From Streptomyces smaragdinus (GTDB lineage Bacteria > Actinomycetota > Actinomycetes > Streptomycetales > Streptomycetaceae), in NCBI RefSeq assembly GCF_009604385.1, contig NZ_WEGJ01000002.1, positions 496,001 to 560,000 on the forward strand: 64,000 nucleotides of DNA, read 5' to 3'. Below are positions 1 through 10,051 of this stretch, piece by piece (the first letter of the stretch is position 1; every line of letters starts with the position of its first letter). The notes beneath the pieces are model-generated. The model did not search any database and had not been told where the DNA came from. It saw only the letters and a list, made by a program, of their open reading frames with translations. Made by a program: the position numbers and the translations under genes.

Positions 1-77
1 AGATTCCGGGGCGGTTCCGCCACTGTGATCCCGGCCGGCAGGGCCGGGGCAGCCAGATACTGGCCGCGGGTGATCCG
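1..77 (+). promoter_or_regulatory. Cobalamin riboswitch, 3' part (cut by window start)
   Basis: Only the 3' half of the aptamer is present. It shows the conserved core CCGCCACTGTG at 17-27 and a B12-box-like AGCCAGATACTGGCC at 51-65. It lies directly upstream of cobN. A small hairpin (87-91 pairing with 98-102) ends in the GGAGG ribosome site at 102-106. This suggests control of translation, with bound adenosylcobalamin favouring a sequestered ribosome site. The mechanism is inferred; the motifs are seen. Confidence 0.85.
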
Positions 78-119
78 ACCGACGTACGGGGCGAGAACCC
101 CGGAGGAGGACCGCTGCCC

Positions 120-3100
120 GTGGCCGCGCCGATCCGTTTTGCCCTGCTCTCCACATCCGATACGGATCTGCTCTCGGCCCGCGCCTGCGGCGCCGACTGG
201 ACCTGGGCCAATCCGAGCCGGGCCGACGACACCGCCCTGACCGCGGCGATCGACGGCGCGGACCTGGTCGTCTGCCGGCTGCTGGGCTCCCCGCAGGACC
301 TGTGGCCGGGGCTGGCCGCGGTACGGGAGGGGGGGGTGCCGCTGGTGGTCCTGGGCGGTGAGCTGCAGCCCAGCGCCGAGCTGATGGAGCTGTCCACGGT
401 GCCCATGGGCGTCGCCGCCGAGGCGCACCGCTATCTCGCCGAGGGCGGCCCCGCGAACCTGGCCCAGCTGCACGCGTTCCTGTCCGACACGGTGCTGCTG
501 ACCGGTGTGGGTTTCGAACCGCCGCTGACGGTTCCGGCCTGGGGCTGGGCCGACCGCGCCGGGAGCGGCGGCGGGGACGGGCTGCCCCGGGTCGGGGTGC
601 TCTACTACCGCGCCCACGAGACCAGCGGGAACTCCGGGTTCGCCCACGCGCTCGCGGACGCGATCGACGCCACCGGGCAGGCGGTCGGCGTCCCGGTCTT
701 CGCCGGTTCGCTGCGCTCCGCGCCCGACGAGCTGTACGCCGCGCTCGCCGGCCTGGACGCCCTGGTCGTCACCGTGCTCGCGGCCGGCGGCAGCGTCCCG
801 GCCGCGGCCGGTGCCGGCGGGGACGACGAGGCGTGGGACGTGGAGCGGATGGCCGCCCTCGACATCCCCGTCCTGCAGGCCCTCTGCCTGACCTCCTCCC
901 GTGCCCGGTGGGAGGCCTCCGACGACGGCGTGACCCCGCTGGACTCGGCGAGTCAGATCGCCGTCCCGGAGTTCGACGGCCGGATCATCACCGCGCCGTT
1001 CTCCTTCAAGGAGATCGACGCCGACGGCCTGCCCCGTTACGTCGCCGACCCGGAGCGCTGCGACCGGGTGGCGCGGATCGCCGTCAACCACGCCCGGCTG
1101 CGGCACATCCCCAACGGCCGCAAGAAGCTGGCGCTGGTGCTGTCCGCGTACCCGACGAAGCACGCCCGGATCGGCAACGCCGTCGGCCTGGACACCCCCG
1201 TCTCCGCCGTCCGGCTGCTGCGCCGGCTGCGGGCCGAGGGGTACGACCTGGGCGCGGACAACGACGTCGTACGGGTCCTGGAGCGCGCCGGCCGGGAGGG
1301 CGACAGCGCCGCCGGGGACGCCCTGATCCACGCGCTGATCGCGGCGGGCGGGCAGGACGAGGACTGGCTGACGGGCGATCAGCTCACCGACGCCCACGTC
1401 CGGGTCACCGGCGCCCAGTACGCGCGGTGGACCGCCGATCTGCCCGCCGGTCTGCGCGAGGAGATGGTACGGGCCTGGGGCGAGGCGCCCGGCAGCCTGT
1501 TCGTCGACGACTCCGGACACCTGGTGCTGGCCGCCCTCACGGCCGGCAACATCGTGATCCTCATCCAGCCGCCGCGCGGATTCGGCGAGAACCCGGTCGC
1601 CGTCTACCACGACCCGCAGCTGCCGCCCAGCCACCACTACCTCGCCGCCTACCGCTGGATCGAGCACGGCTTCGGGGCGGACGCCGTGGTGCACCTGGGC
1701 AAGCACGGCTCCATGGAGTGGCTGCCCGGCAAGAACGCCGCACTGTCCGCGTCCTGCGGGCCGGACGCGGCCCTCGGCAGCCTGCCGCTCGTCTACCCGT
1801 TCCTGGTCAACGACCCGGGCGAGGGCGCCCAGGCCAAGCGCCGCGCCCACGCCGTGATCGTCGACCATCTGGTGCCGCCGATGGCCCGCGCCGAGTCGTA
1901 CGGGGACATCGCCCGGCTGGAACAGCTGATGGACGAGCACGCCAACATCGCCGCGATGGACCCGGCGAAGCTCCCGGCGGTCCGCGGCGAGATCTGGTCC
2001 CTGATGCGCGCCGCCGAGATGCACCGCGACCTCGGACTGGACGAGCGGCCCGAGGACACGGACTTCGACGACTTCCTGCTGCACGTCGACGGCTGGCTGT
2101 GCGAGATCAAGGACGCCCAGATCCGCGACGGTCTGCATGTCCTCGGGCAGCCGCCGACGGGGGAGGCGCGGGTCAATCTGGTGCTGTCGATCCTGCGCGC
2201 CGCCCAGGTGTGGGGCGGTGTCGGCCACGCCGTCCCCGGCCTGCGCGCCGCCCTCGGCCTGACCGACGGCGCCGATCTGCGGACCGTCGACGCCGTCGAG
2301 GCCCGGGCCCGGGAGCTGGTCGAGCGGATGGAGGCCGCGGGCTGGGACCCGGCCGCCGTGCCCGCCGTGCACGAGGACCCCGGGGTGCGCGGGGTGCTGG
2401 CGTTCGCCGCCGCGCAGGTCGTCCCGCGCCTGGCCCGTACGACCGGCGAACTCGACGCGGTGCTGCACGCCCTGGCCGGGGGCTTCGTCCCGGCCGGGCC
2501 GTCCGGATCGCCGCTGCGGGGCCTGGTCAACGTGCTCCCGACCGGCCGTAACTTCTACACCGTCGACCCCCGCGCCGTACCGTCCCGGCTCGCCTGGCAG
2601 ACCGGGCAGGCGCTGGCCGACTCCCTGCTGCGCCGCTACCTGGACGAACACGGCCGCTACCCGGAGTCCGTCGGGCTGAGCGTGTGGGGCACCAGCGCCA
2701 TGCGGACCAGCGGCGACGACATCGCCGAGGTGCTGGCGCTGCTCGGCGTGCGGCCCGAGTGGGACGAGGCGTCGCGGCGGGTTGGCCGGCTGGAGGCGAT
2801 CCCGCTCGCCGAGCTCGGCCGGCCGCGGATCGACGTCACCGTGCGGATCTCCGGGTTCTTCCGCGACGCCTTCCCGCACGTCGTGACGATGCTGGACGAC
2901 GCGGTGGCGCTGGCGGCGGGCCTGGACGAGCCCGCCGAGGCCAACTTCGTCCGCGCGCACACCCAGGCCGACCTGGCCGGCCACGGGGATGTGCGCCGCG
3001 CCACCACCCGGGTGTTCGGCTCCGCGCCGGGCTCGTACGGGGCGGGCATCCTGCAGCTCGTCGAGTCCGGGTCGTGGCGCGACGACCGCGACCTCGCCGA

Positions 3101-3731
3101 CGTGTACACGGCGTGGGGCGGCTTCGCGTACGGCCGCGGCCTGGACGGCGTACCGGCGGCCGACGACATGCGGGCCAACTACCGGCGGATCAAGGTGGCG
3201 GCGAAGAACACCGACAGCGCCGAGCACGACATCGCCGACTCCGACGACTACTTCCAGTACCACGGCGGCATGGTCGCGACCGTCCGCGCCCTGACGGGCT
3301 CCTCGCCGCAGGCCTACGTCGGCGACTCCACCTCGCCCGACGCCGTACGCACCCGGACCCTGGCGGAGGAGACCGCCCGGGTCTTCCGCGCCCGGGTCGT
3401 CAACCCCCGCTGGATCGCCGCGATGCGCCGCCACGGCTACAAGGGCGCCTTCGAACTCGCCGCCACGGTGGACTACCTCTTCGGCCTCGACGCCACGGCC
3501 GGTGTGGTGCACGACTGGATGTACGAGAAGCTCGCGAGCGAGTACGTCCTGGACGAGGCGACCCAGGAGTTCCTGCGCCGCTCCAACCCCTGGGCCCTGC
3601 ACTCCGTCGTCGAACGCCTCAACGAGGCCGCCCGGCGCGGCCTGTGGGCCGACCCCGACCCCGACACCCTGGCCGCCGTGAACCAGGTCTACCTGGACGT
3701 CGAGGGCGAACTGGAGGACCGCGCCGAATGA
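120..3731 (+). CDS. cobN: Cobaltochelatase, CobN subunit
   Basis: Large subunit of the ATP-dependent, aerobic-type cobalt chelatase, which inserts cobalt into hydrogenobyrinic acid a,c-diamide. The protein has 1203 residues, close to the usual family length. It carries the family hallmark HLGKHGSMEWLPGK near residue 525 and a later YHGGMVATVRAL stretch. The GTG start at 120 is supported by GGAGG about 14 bases upstream; other starts would leave no ribosome site. It is first in a riboswitch-led unit and its stop overlaps the cobF start (ATGA). Its ATPase partner is probably the fused ChlI/ChlD protein encoded at 10659-12668, in place of the CobS and CobT used by proteobacteria. Confidence 0.97.
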   Translation: MAAPIRFALLSTSDTDLLSARACGADWTWANPSRADDTALTAAIDGADLVVCRLLGSPQDLWPGLAAVREGGVPLVVLGGELQPSAELMELSTVPMGVAAEAHRYLAEGGPANLAQLHAFLSDTVLLTGVGFEPPLTVPAWGWADRAGSGGGDGLPRVGVLYYRAHETSGNSGFAHALADAIDATGQAVGVPVFAGSLRSAPDELYAALAGLDALVVTVLAAGGSVPAAAGAGGDDEAWDVERMAALDIPVLQALCLTSSRARWEASDDGVTPLDSASQIAVPEFDGRIITAPFSFKEIDADGLPRYVADPERCDRVARIAVNHARLRHIPNGRKKLALVLSAYPTKHARIGNAVGLDTPVSAVRLLRRLRAEGYDLGADNDVVRVLERAGREGDSAAGDALIHALIAAGGQDEDWLTGDQLTDAHVRVTGAQYARWTADLPAGLREEMVRAWGEAPGSLFVDDSGHLVLAALTAGNIVILIQPPRGFGENPVAVYHDPQLPPSHHYLAAYRWIEHGFGADAVVHLGKHGSMEWLPGKNAALSASCGPDAALGSLPLVYPFLVNDPGEGAQAKRRAHAVIVDHLVPPMARAESYGDIARLEQLMDEHANIAAMDPAKLPAVRGEIWSLMRAAEMHRDLGLDERPEDTDFDDFLLHVDGWLCEIKDAQIRDGLHVLGQPPTGEARVNLVLSILRAAQVWGGVGHAVPGLRAALGLTDGADLRTVDAVEARARELVERMEAAGWDPAAVPAVHEDPGVRGVLAFAAAQVVPRLARTTGELDAVLHALAGGFVPAGPSGSPLRGLVNVLPTGRNFYTVDPRAVPSRLAWQTGQALADSLLRRYLDEHGRYPESVGLSVWGTSAMRTSGDDIAEVLALLGVRPEWDEASRRVGRLEAIPLAELGRPRIDVTVRISGFFRDAFPHVVTMLDDAVALAAGLDEPAEANFVRAHTQADLAGHGDVRRATTRVFGSAPGSYGAGILQLVESGSWRDDRDLADVYTAWGGFAYGRGLDGVPAADDMRANYRRIKVAAKNTDSAEHDIADSDDYFQYHGGMVATVRALTGSSPQAYVGDSTSPDAVRTRTLAEETARVFRARVVNPRWIAAMRRHGYKGAFELAATVDYLFGLDATAGVVHDWMYEKLASEYVLDEATQEFLRRSNPWALHSVVERLNEAARRGLWADPDPDTLAAVNQVYLDVEGELEDRAE

Positions 3732-4459
3732 GGATCCGCGTCATCGGCATGGGCATGGGCCCCCACCACCTCACCGCCGAGGCCGCCGAGGCCCTGCGCG
3801 GCGCCGACTACGTCGTGGCCGCCGACAAGGGCGGCGACGACCCGCTGCTCGCCGTCCGCCGGGAGACCGCCGCCGCGCACGGCACGGAACTGGTCGCCGT
3901 GCCCGACCCCGAGCGCGACCGCGCCGACCCCGCCGACTACCCCGCTGCCGTCCGCGCCTGGCACCGCGCCCGCACCGACGCCTACGCGCGGGTCCTGCGG
4001 ACACGCGGCGGCACCGCCGCGTTCCTGGTGTGGGGCGACCCGTCGCTGTACGACTCCACCCTGCGCATCGTCGGGGAACTCGCGCGGCGGCTGCCGGCCG
4101 AGTACGACGTCCTGCCCGGCATCAGCGCCCCGCAGCTGCTGGCCGCCCGGCACCGGATCGTGCTGCACCCGGTGGGCGCGCCCGTGCACATCACCACCGC
4201 CCGGCGGCTGGACGAGGCCGTCGCGGCGGGCCGGCGCAACATCGTCGTCATGCTCGGCGGCACCGCCCCCGCACCGGACGGACTCGACGACTGGTCCCTG
4301 TGGTGGGGCGCCAACCTCGGCACCCGGGGCGAGGAACTGGTCGCCGGGCGGGCGGCCGACGTCCGCGAGGATGTCGCCGCCGCGCGGGCCCGCGCCAAAG
4401 AGGCCGCCGGCTGGGTCATGGACCTGTGCCTGCTCCGCGCCCCGGAGGCCGGCCGGTGA
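3728..4459 (+). CDS. cobF: Precorrin-6A synthase (deacetylating)
   Basis: SAM-dependent tetrapyrrole methylase of the aerobic pathway. It converts precorrin-5 to precorrin-6A by methylating C1 and releasing the acetyl group. The protein has 243 residues and an N-terminal GMGMGP glycine motif. It also has the WGDPSLYDS loop and the [11 protein letters not shown] segment typical of this methylase family. CobF is specific to the oxygen-dependent route, so it fits the cobG, cobN and cobK genes here. The ATG at 3728 overlaps the cobN stop by four bases, and the stop overlaps the GTG of cobQ, so translation is probably coupled across all three. Confidence 0.93.
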   Translation: MRIRVIGMGMGPHHLTAEAAEALRGADYVVAADKGGDDPLLAVRRETAAAHGTELVAVPDPERDRADPADYPAAVRAWHRARTDAYARVLRTRGGTAAFLVWGDPSLYDSTLRIVGELARRLPAEYDVLPGISAPQLLAARHRIVLHPVGAPVHITTARRLDEAVAAGRRNIVVMLGGTAPAPDGLDDWSLWWGANLGTRGEELVAGRAADVREDVAAARARAKEAAGWVMDLCLLRAPEAGR

Positions 4460-5940
4460 GCGGGCTGCTGGTGGCCGGCACCACCTCCGACGCGGGCAAG
4501 AGCGTCGTCACCACCGGGCTGTGCCGCGCGTTCGCCCGGCGGGGGCTGAAGGTCGCCCCGTACAAGGCGCAGAACATGTCGAACAACTCGATGGTCTGCG
4601 CCGGTCCGGACGGCGGCACCGCGGAGATCGGACGCGCCCAGTGGGTGCAGGCGCTCGCCGCCGGGGCCGTTCCCGAACCCGCCATGAACCCGGTCCTGCT
4701 CAAACCGGGCAGCGACCGCCGCAGCCACGTCGTGCTGATGGGACACCCGGCCGGCGACCTCTCCGCCCGCGACTGGGAGGCCGGGCGCCGCCCGCTGGCC
4801 GAGGCCGCGCACGCCGCCTACGACGACCTGGCCGCCCGGCACGACCTCGTCGTCGCCGAGGGCGCCGGCAGCCCGACCGAGATCAACCTGCGGTCCGGGG
4901 ACTACGTCAACATGGGCCTCGCCCGCCACGGCGCGCTGCCCGTGGTGGTGGTCGGCGACATCGACCGGGGCGGTGTCTTCGCCGCCCTCTTCGGCACGGT
5001 GGCGCTGCTCGAGGCCGAGGACCAGAAGCTGATCGCGGGCTTCGTCCTCAACAAGTTCCGCGGCGACCTGTCCCTGCTCGCACCGGGCGTCGACACCCTG
5101 GAGCGGCTGACCGGACGCCGGACGTACGGGGTGCTGCCCTGGAACCCCGGCCTGTGGCTCGACTCCGAGGACGCCCTCGACCTCGAGGGCCGCCGCTCGG
5201 GCGGCGCCGGCGTCCGCAAGGTCGCCGTCGTCCGCCTTCCCCGGATCAGCAACTTCACCGACGTCGACGCCCTGGGCCTGGAACCCGGCCTCGACGTCGT
5301 CTTCGCCGCCGGCCCCCGCGACCTCACCGACGCCGACCTCGTCGTCCTGCCCGGCACCCGCGCCACCCTCGCCGACCTGGCCTGGCTGCGCTCGCGGGGC
5401 CTGGACCGGGCCCTGGCCGAGCACGCGCGCCGCGGCCGCCCGCTGCTCGGTATCTGCGGCGGGTTCCAGATGCTCGGCCGCGTCATCTCCGACCCGTACG
5501 GTGTCGAGGGCGAGTCGGGGGCCGAGGCCGAGGGCCTCGGACTGCTGGACGTACGCACCGACTTCACGCCCGACAAGCACCTCCGTCTGCCGGCCGGAAC
5601 CGCGCTCGGCGTCCCCGCCGCCGGCTACGAGATCCACCACGGCCGGGTGACCCGCGGCGACGCGGAGCCCTTCCTCGGCGGCGCCCGCACCGGCAAGGTG
5701 TTCGGCACCATGTGGCACGGCAGCCTCGAGGGCGACGCGCTGCGGCGGGCGTTCCTCGCCGAGACCCTCGGCCTCGCGCCCTCCGGCGTCTCCTTCCCCG
5801 CCGCCCGCGAACGCCGCCTCGACCTGCTCGGCGACCTGATGGAGCAGCACCTCGACGTCGACGCGCTGCTCGCCCTCGCCCGCGACGGAGCCCCCGCCTC
5901 CCTTCCCCTGCTGCCGCCCGGAGGCACCGGATGCCCCTGA
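4456..5940 (+). CDS. cobQ: Cobyric acid synthase
   Basis: Glutamine-dependent amidotransferase that amidates the b, d, e and g carboxylates of adenosylcobyrinic a,c-diamide to give adenosylcobyric acid. The protein has 494 residues, the normal length. An N-terminal dethiobiotin-synthetase-like ATP domain carries the P-loop GTTSDAGKS (residues 8-16), followed by [13 protein letters not shown]. The C-terminal class I glutamine amidotransferase domain has [11 protein letters not shown], with the nucleophile at about Cys334. The GTG start at 4456 overlaps the cobF stop by four bases. The 3' end overlaps the cobK start by ten bases. Confidence 0.96.
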   Translation: MSGLLVAGTTSDAGKSVVTTGLCRAFARRGLKVAPYKAQNMSNNSMVCAGPDGGTAEIGRAQWVQALAAGAVPEPAMNPVLLKPGSDRRSHVVLMGHPAGDLSARDWEAGRRPLAEAAHAAYDDLAARHDLVVAEGAGSPTEINLRSGDYVNMGLARHGALPVVVVGDIDRGGVFAALFGTVALLEAEDQKLIAGFVLNKFRGDLSLLAPGVDTLERLTGRRTYGVLPWNPGLWLDSEDALDLEGRRSGGAGVRKVAVVRLPRISNFTDVDALGLEPGLDVVFAAGPRDLTDADLVVLPGTRATLADLAWLRSRGLDRALAEHARRGRPLLGICGGFQMLGRVISDPYGVEGESGAEAEGLGLLDVRTDFTPDKHLRLPAGTALGVPAAGYEIHHGRVTRGDAEPFLGGARTGKVFGTMWHGSLEGDALRRAFLAETLGLAPSGVSFPAARERRLDLLGDLMEQHLDVDALLALARDGAPASLPLLPPGGTGCP

Positions 5941-6659
5941 GACTGCTGCTGCTCGGCGGGACCGCCGAGGCCCGCGACCTGGCCGCCCGCCTGGTCGCCG
6001 ACGGCATCGACGTCACGTCCTCGCTGGCCGGCCGGGTCGCCCGCCCCCGGCTGCCCGTCGGGAAGGTACGCATCGGCGGCTTCGGCGGCGTCCCCGGACT
6101 GCGCGCCGCCCTCGCCGGCTACGACGCCGTGGTCGACGCCACCCACCCCTTCGCCCGGGGCATGACGGCCAACGCCGCTGCCGCCTGCACCGGTCTGCCG
6201 CTGCTGCGGCTGGAACGGCCGGGATGGACCCCCGACCCCGCCTGGCACTACGCCGACACCCACGAGGACGCCGCGACCCTGACCGCCGCCCTCGGGACGC
6301 GCCCCTTCGTCACCGTCGGCCGCCGGGAACTGGCCCGCTTCGTCCCCGCCCTCGCCGACCGCGCCGTGCTGGCCCGCGTCGTCGACCGCCCCGAAGCGGA
6401 CCTGCCCGCCGCCTGGCGGCTGCTCCTGGACCGCGGGCCCTACACCCTCGACGGTGAACTCGACCTCATGTGGGGGCACGCCGCCGATGTGCTGGTCACC
6501 AAGGACTCCGGCGGCACCTGGACCTGGCCGAAGATGCGGGCGGCGGCGGAACTCGGCGCCGCGGTGGTCGTCGTACGACGTCCGGCGGGGCCGGTTGGTG
6601 TGCCGACCGTCCGGCGGGTCGACGAGGCAGTCACCTGGGTGCGGGAGTTGACGCGGTGA
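5931..6659 (+). CDS. cobK: Precorrin-6A reductase
   Basis: NADPH-dependent reductase converting precorrin-6A to precorrin-6B. The protein has 242 residues. It shows the N-terminal [13 protein letters not shown] nucleotide-binding motif, the VDATHPFA segment, [11 protein letters not shown] and the late TKDSGG motif of the CobK/CbiJ family. The ATG at 5931 lies inside the end of cobQ. It is the last gene of the unit: the next gene, cbiB, is on the opposite strand, its 3' end 42 bases away. No clear hairpin terminator is visible in that gap. Confidence 0.95.
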   Translation: MPLRLLLLGGTAEARDLAARLVADGIDVTSSLAGRVARPRLPVGKVRIGGFGGVPGLRAALAGYDAVVDATHPFARGMTANAAAACTGLPLLRLERPGWTPDPAWHYADTHEDAATLTAALGTRPFVTVGRRELARFVPALADRAVLARVVDRPEADLPAAWRLLLDRGPYTLDGELDLMWGHAADVLVTKDSGGTWTWPKMRAAAELGAAVVVVRRPAGPVGVPTVRRVDEAVTWVRELTR

Positions 6660-6701
6660 CGGCCTGAGACCTGCGTCGGGCGCGCGGGTGGGCTCACTGG
6701 A

Positions 6702-7637
6702 TCACCGGCGTGTCCGGGCATACCGCGCCGCTGCCGCCGCGGCGCAGCAGCAGGCGGCGAGCAGCCCGATGCGGCGGGCGAGGGCGTTGGCCCGGGGGAT
6801 GTCCGCGGGCCGGGGGCTGCGGCCGTCGCCCATCGGGGGACGGTGTTCGGTCCGGCCGCCCGGGTAGTGGTTGGTGCCGCCGAGCCGGATGCCCAGGGCC
6901 CCGGCGACGGCGGCTTCCACCACTCCGGCGTTGGGGCTGGGGTGTCCGGCCGCGTCCCGCCGCCAGGTCCGGCGGGCGCTGCGGGCGCGGCGGGGTGCGG
7001 CGGCGAGGGTGAGGAGGGCGGCCAGGCGCGATCCCGGGAGGTTGAGCAGATCGTCGAGGCGGGCCGAGGACCAGCCGAATCTCGCGTAGCGGGCGCTGCG
7101 GTGGCCGACCATCGCGTCCAGGGTGTTGGCCGCGCGGTACGCCAGCAGCCCCGGCACTCCCGCGACGGCGCCCCAGACCAGCGGGGCGACGACCGCGTCG
7201 GAGGTGTTCTCGGCGACGGACTCGACGACCGCGCGGGAGATCTCGGCGGCGTCCAGTGCGCCGGTGTCCCGGCCGACCAGGTGGGTCAGCCGCCGCCTGG
7301 CCGCGGGGAGGTCGCCCGCGGCCAGGTGCCGGTGGACGGCGGCGGCCTCGCGTTCGAGGGAGAGTCCGCCCAGGACGGTCCAGGTGGCCGCGGCGGTCAG
7401 CGCGGTACGGGCGAGCGGGCGGGCGGCGACGTGCTCGGCGGCTGCTCCCAGTACGGCGGCCCCGCCGACGAGGAGCGTCGTGTGGACGGCACCGCGCAGC
7501 CGCGAGTCGCCGTACAGGCGCCGCTCGACCGCGAGGGCGACCGTGCCGAAGGCCGCCACCGGATGGTGCCGACGCGGGTCGCCGAGGAGCCGGTCGGCGG
7601 CCCAGCCGAGGAGGAGTCCGGCGGCGCGGCTTCTCAT
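6702..7637 (-). CDS. cbiB: Adenosylcobinamide-phosphate synthase CbiB (CobD in Pseudomonas naming)
   Basis: Membrane enzyme that attaches the aminopropanol (phosphate) arm to adenosylcobyric acid. The protein has 311 residues. It shows the family motifs DRLLGDPRRHHPV near the N-terminus, VESVAENTSDAVVAPL, RAANTLDAMVGHR and NAGVVEAAVAGALG, with several hydrophobic segments. The ATG at 7637 overlaps the stop of the upstream cobB/cobC fusion by four bases, so the two are translationally coupled. The fused CobC-like domain would supply the aminopropanol phosphate that CbiB uses. Confidence 0.95.
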   Translation of the reverse strand: MRSRAAGLLLGWAADRLLGDPRRHHPVAAFGTVALAVERRLYGDSRLRGAVHTTLLVGGAAVLGAAAEHVAARPLARTALTAAATWTVLGGLSLEREAAAVHRHLAAGDLPAARRRLTHLVGRDTGALDAAEISRAVVESVAENTSDAVVAPLVWGAVAGVPGLLAYRAANTLDAMVGHRSARYARFGWSSARLDDLLNLPGSRLAALLTLAAAPRRARSARRTWRRDAAGHPSPNAGVVEAAVAGALGIRLGGTNHYPGGRTEHRPPMGDGRSPRPADIPRANALARRIGLLAACCCAAAAAARYARTRR

Positions 7638-10051
7638 GACGGGACCACCGCCGCGTCGAGGGCGCCGAGCAGACGGTCCGTGGTCCCGGGCGGCCGGACC
7701 GCGATCCGGGCCCAGGCGGGGTCCAGGCCGGGGAAGGTGTCGGCGCGGCGGACGGCGACGCCGCGTTCGCGCAGGGCGCCGCGTGCGCCCTCGCCGAGGC
7801 GGGCGAGGACGAAGGGGGCGGTGGACGGGACGGCTGCGATGCCGCGTTCGCGCAGGCCGTCCTCCAGGTGCTCCCGCCAGCGCGTGAGGGCGGCGGTGCG
7901 GTCTTGGGCCTCGGCGGCGGCCGTGGTCGTCAGGCAGGCCACGGTGGCGGCGACGGCCGGTCCGGACACCGACCAGGGGGTCTGGAGTGCGGCCAGCGCG
8001 CCGACGGTCCGCGGATCGCCGGTGACGTATCCGGCGCGGATCGCGGGTATCGACCAGTGCTTGGTCAGGCTGCGGATCACGAGCAGGCCGTCGAGCCGCT
8101 CGCGTACCAGCGACTCGGTCTCGCCGGGGACCGCGTCCATGAACGCCTCGTCGACGACCACGAGCCGCCCGGGGCGCAGCAGCGACCGTACGGCGGTGGC
8201 CGGGTGCAGGACGCCGGTGGGGTTGGTGGGGTTGCCGACGATGACGAGGTCGGCGTCCTCGGGGACGGCGGCGGGGTCGAGCGCGAAACCATCCTCGGCG
8301 TGGCACAGGACGGTGGTGACGGTTCGTCCGGCCTGTTCGAGGGCGGCGTGCGGTTCGGTGAACTGGGGGTGTACGACGACGGGGCGCCGCCAGGGCCGCA
8401 GGCGGGCGATCAGGGTGAACGCCTCGGCGGCGCCGGCGGTGGGCAGCACCTCGGTCTCGGGCCGGTGGTGGTGGCGGGCGAGGGCGGTGCGGGCGGGGGC
8501 GGCGTCGGGGTAGGCGCCGGCCGCGTCCACGGCGTTGTGCAGGGCGCGGTCGAGCCAGGCGGGGCGGGGGCCGGGGAAGACGTTGACGGCGAAGTCGAGC
8601 AGTCCGGCGCCGGTTTCGGCGTCGCCGTGGTGGCGCAGCGGGTGGGCCACGGGGGTCTCGGGCTCTGCCCTGATGACGGGGGGCGCGGGTACGAGCGGGC
8701 GTGCGTGGTGGACGGCGTCGGCGAACCGCTGGGCGAGGCGGGGGTGTCCGGCCCAGTGGACGTGCAGGTAGGAGGCGTGGAGGGTGGCGGAGGCGAAGCC
8801 CTCGGGGCCGTCGTCGAGCCGCCAGGCGGCCTCCTCACCGGCCCCCGGTGAGGTGCGGGTGCGATGGAATTCGTGGCCGCTGACCCGCTCGCCGGCCCGG
8901 GTGAGGAGCGAGTCGCCCGCGGCGACCGCGACGGGGTAACGCAGCGTCAGGCGCTCGGTCATGACCGCGTCCACGGGCAGCGCACCGGCCATCGGCACGC
9001 CGTCCAGGGCGCGGGCCAGGCAGAGCAGTCCGGCGCACTCGGCGACGGTGGGCGTGCCCGCCTCCACGGCGCGGCGCAGGTCGTCCAGCAGGCCCCGGTT
9101 GGCGGCGAGTTCACCGGCGTACATCTCGGGGAAGCCGCCGCCCAGGTAGAGGCCGGCGGTGCCGTCGGGGAGCGCCGGGTCGGACAGCGGGTCGAAGACG
9201 GCGATGTCGCAGCCGGCGGCCCGCAGCAGTTCCTCCGTCTCCGGGTAGCGGAAGGTGAAGGCCCGCCCGCCGGCGACGGCGACGACCGGCCGCCCGGTGC
9301 CGGGGGAGCGGACCTCGTTGCCCGGCCGCCAGGGATCGGCGTCCAGGTCCGGGGCGGTGGCGGCGGTCCGCAGCAGTGCGTCCAGGTCGAGGTGGCGTGC
9401 CACAGCGGCGCCGAGGCGTTCCACCGCGCGGGCCGCGCCGTCGCGTTCGGCCGCCGGGACCAGTCCGAGGTGCCGGGAGGGTACGGCCAGCGACTCGTCG
9501 TACGGCAGCACGCCCAGGACGGGCAGGCCGGCCCGTTCCACGGCCCGGGTGATCTCGGCGGTGTTGCGGGCGGAGCGGGCCCGGTTGAGGACCACTCCGG
9601 CGAGGCGCACCCGGGGGTCGAAGGCGGCCATGCCGGCGACGATCGCCCCGGCCGACCGGGAGAGCCGTGCCACGTCGAGGACCAGGACGACCGGGCTTCG
9701 GGTCAGTGCGGCGACATGTGCCGTCGAGGCGAAGCCGTCGGTGCCGAGCCGTCCGTCGTACAGGCCCATGACGCCTTCGATCACGGCCACGCCGGCGGGC
9801 GCCGGCACGGAGGCGCCGTGGAGCAGCAGCGGTACGACGCGTTCGGCGCCCACCAGATGCGGGTCGAGGTTGCGGCCGGGGCGGCCGGTGGCGAGGGCGT
9901 GGTAGCCGGGGTCGATGTAGTCGGGGCCGGTCTTGTGGCCGCTGACCTCGTGGCCGGCAGCGCGCAGGGCGGCCATCAGGCCGGTGGCGACGGTGGTCTT
10001 GCCCTGGCCGGTGGACGGGGCGGCGATCACCAGGCGGGGGAGCGTCACCAC
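7634..10051 (-). CDS. cobB-cobC: Fusion: cobyrinic/hydrogenobyrinic acid a,c-diamide synthase (CobB) + CobC-like PLP enzyme
   Basis: A single 805-residue reading frame joins two enzymes. Residues 1 to about 455 are CobB, which amidates the a and c side chains. It has the P-loop APSTGQGKTT (11-20), the GHKTGPDYIDP segment, LYLGGGFPEMY, an amidotransferase nucleophile at Cys339 in VAECAG, and a late HVHW histidine motif. Residues from about 480 to the end are a fold-type I PLP enzyme like CobC, the threonine-phosphate decarboxylase-type protein. That half has GNPTNPTG (606-613), VVDEAFMD and a Schiff-base lysine at Lys664 in SLTKHWSIPAIRAGY. The start is GTG at 10051, and it overlaps cobO by seven bases. 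Most characterised species encode these two as separate proteins. Confidence 0.92.
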   Translation of the reverse strand: MVTLPRLVIAAPSTGQGKTTVATGLMAALRAAGHEVSGHKTGPDYIDPGYHALATGRPGRNLDPHLVGAERVVPLLLHGASVPAPAGVAVIEGVMGLYDGRLGTDGFASTAHVAALTRSPVVLVLDVARLSRSAGAIVAGMAAFDPRVRLAGVVLNRARSARNTAEITRAVERAGLPVLGVLPYDESLAVPSRHLGLVPAAERDGAARAVERLGAAVARHLDLDALLRTAATAPDLDADPWRPGNEVRSPGTGRPVVAVAGGRAFTFRYPETEELLRAAGCDIAVFDPLSDPALPDGTAGLYLGGGFPEMYAGELAANRGLLDDLRRAVEAGTPTVAECAGLLCLARALDGVPMAGALPVDAVMTERLTLRYPVAVAAGDSLLTRAGERVSGHEFHRTRTSPGAGEEAAWRLDDGPEGFASATLHASYLHVHWAGHPRLAQRFADAVHHARPLVPAPPVIRAEPETPVAHPLRHHGDAETGAGLLDFAVNVFPGPRPAWLDRALHNAVDAAGAYPDAAPARTALARHHHRPETEVLPTAGAAEAFTLIARLRPWRRPVVVHPQFTEPHAALEQAGRTVTTVLCHAEDGFALDPAAVPEDADLVIVGNPTNPTGVLHPATAVRSLLRPGRLVVVDEAFMDAVPGETESLVRERLDGLLVIRSLTKHWSIPAIRAGYVTGDPRTVGALAALQTPWSVSGPAVAATVACLTTTAAAEAQDRTAALTRWREHLEDGLRERGIAAVPSTAPFVLARLGEGARGALRERGVAVRRADTFPGLDPAWARIAVRPPGTTDRLLGALDAAVVPS

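Noticed and set aside
833..2551. Long plus-strand frame of 572 codons inside cobN
   Set aside because: Arg/Pro/Gly-rich translation with no motifs, in another frame of a clearly real gene; a composition artefact of high GC.
3982..5850. 622-codon minus-strand frame opposite cobF and cobQ
   Set aside because: Low-complexity Gly/Ala/Glu/Val translation antisense to two well-supported genes.
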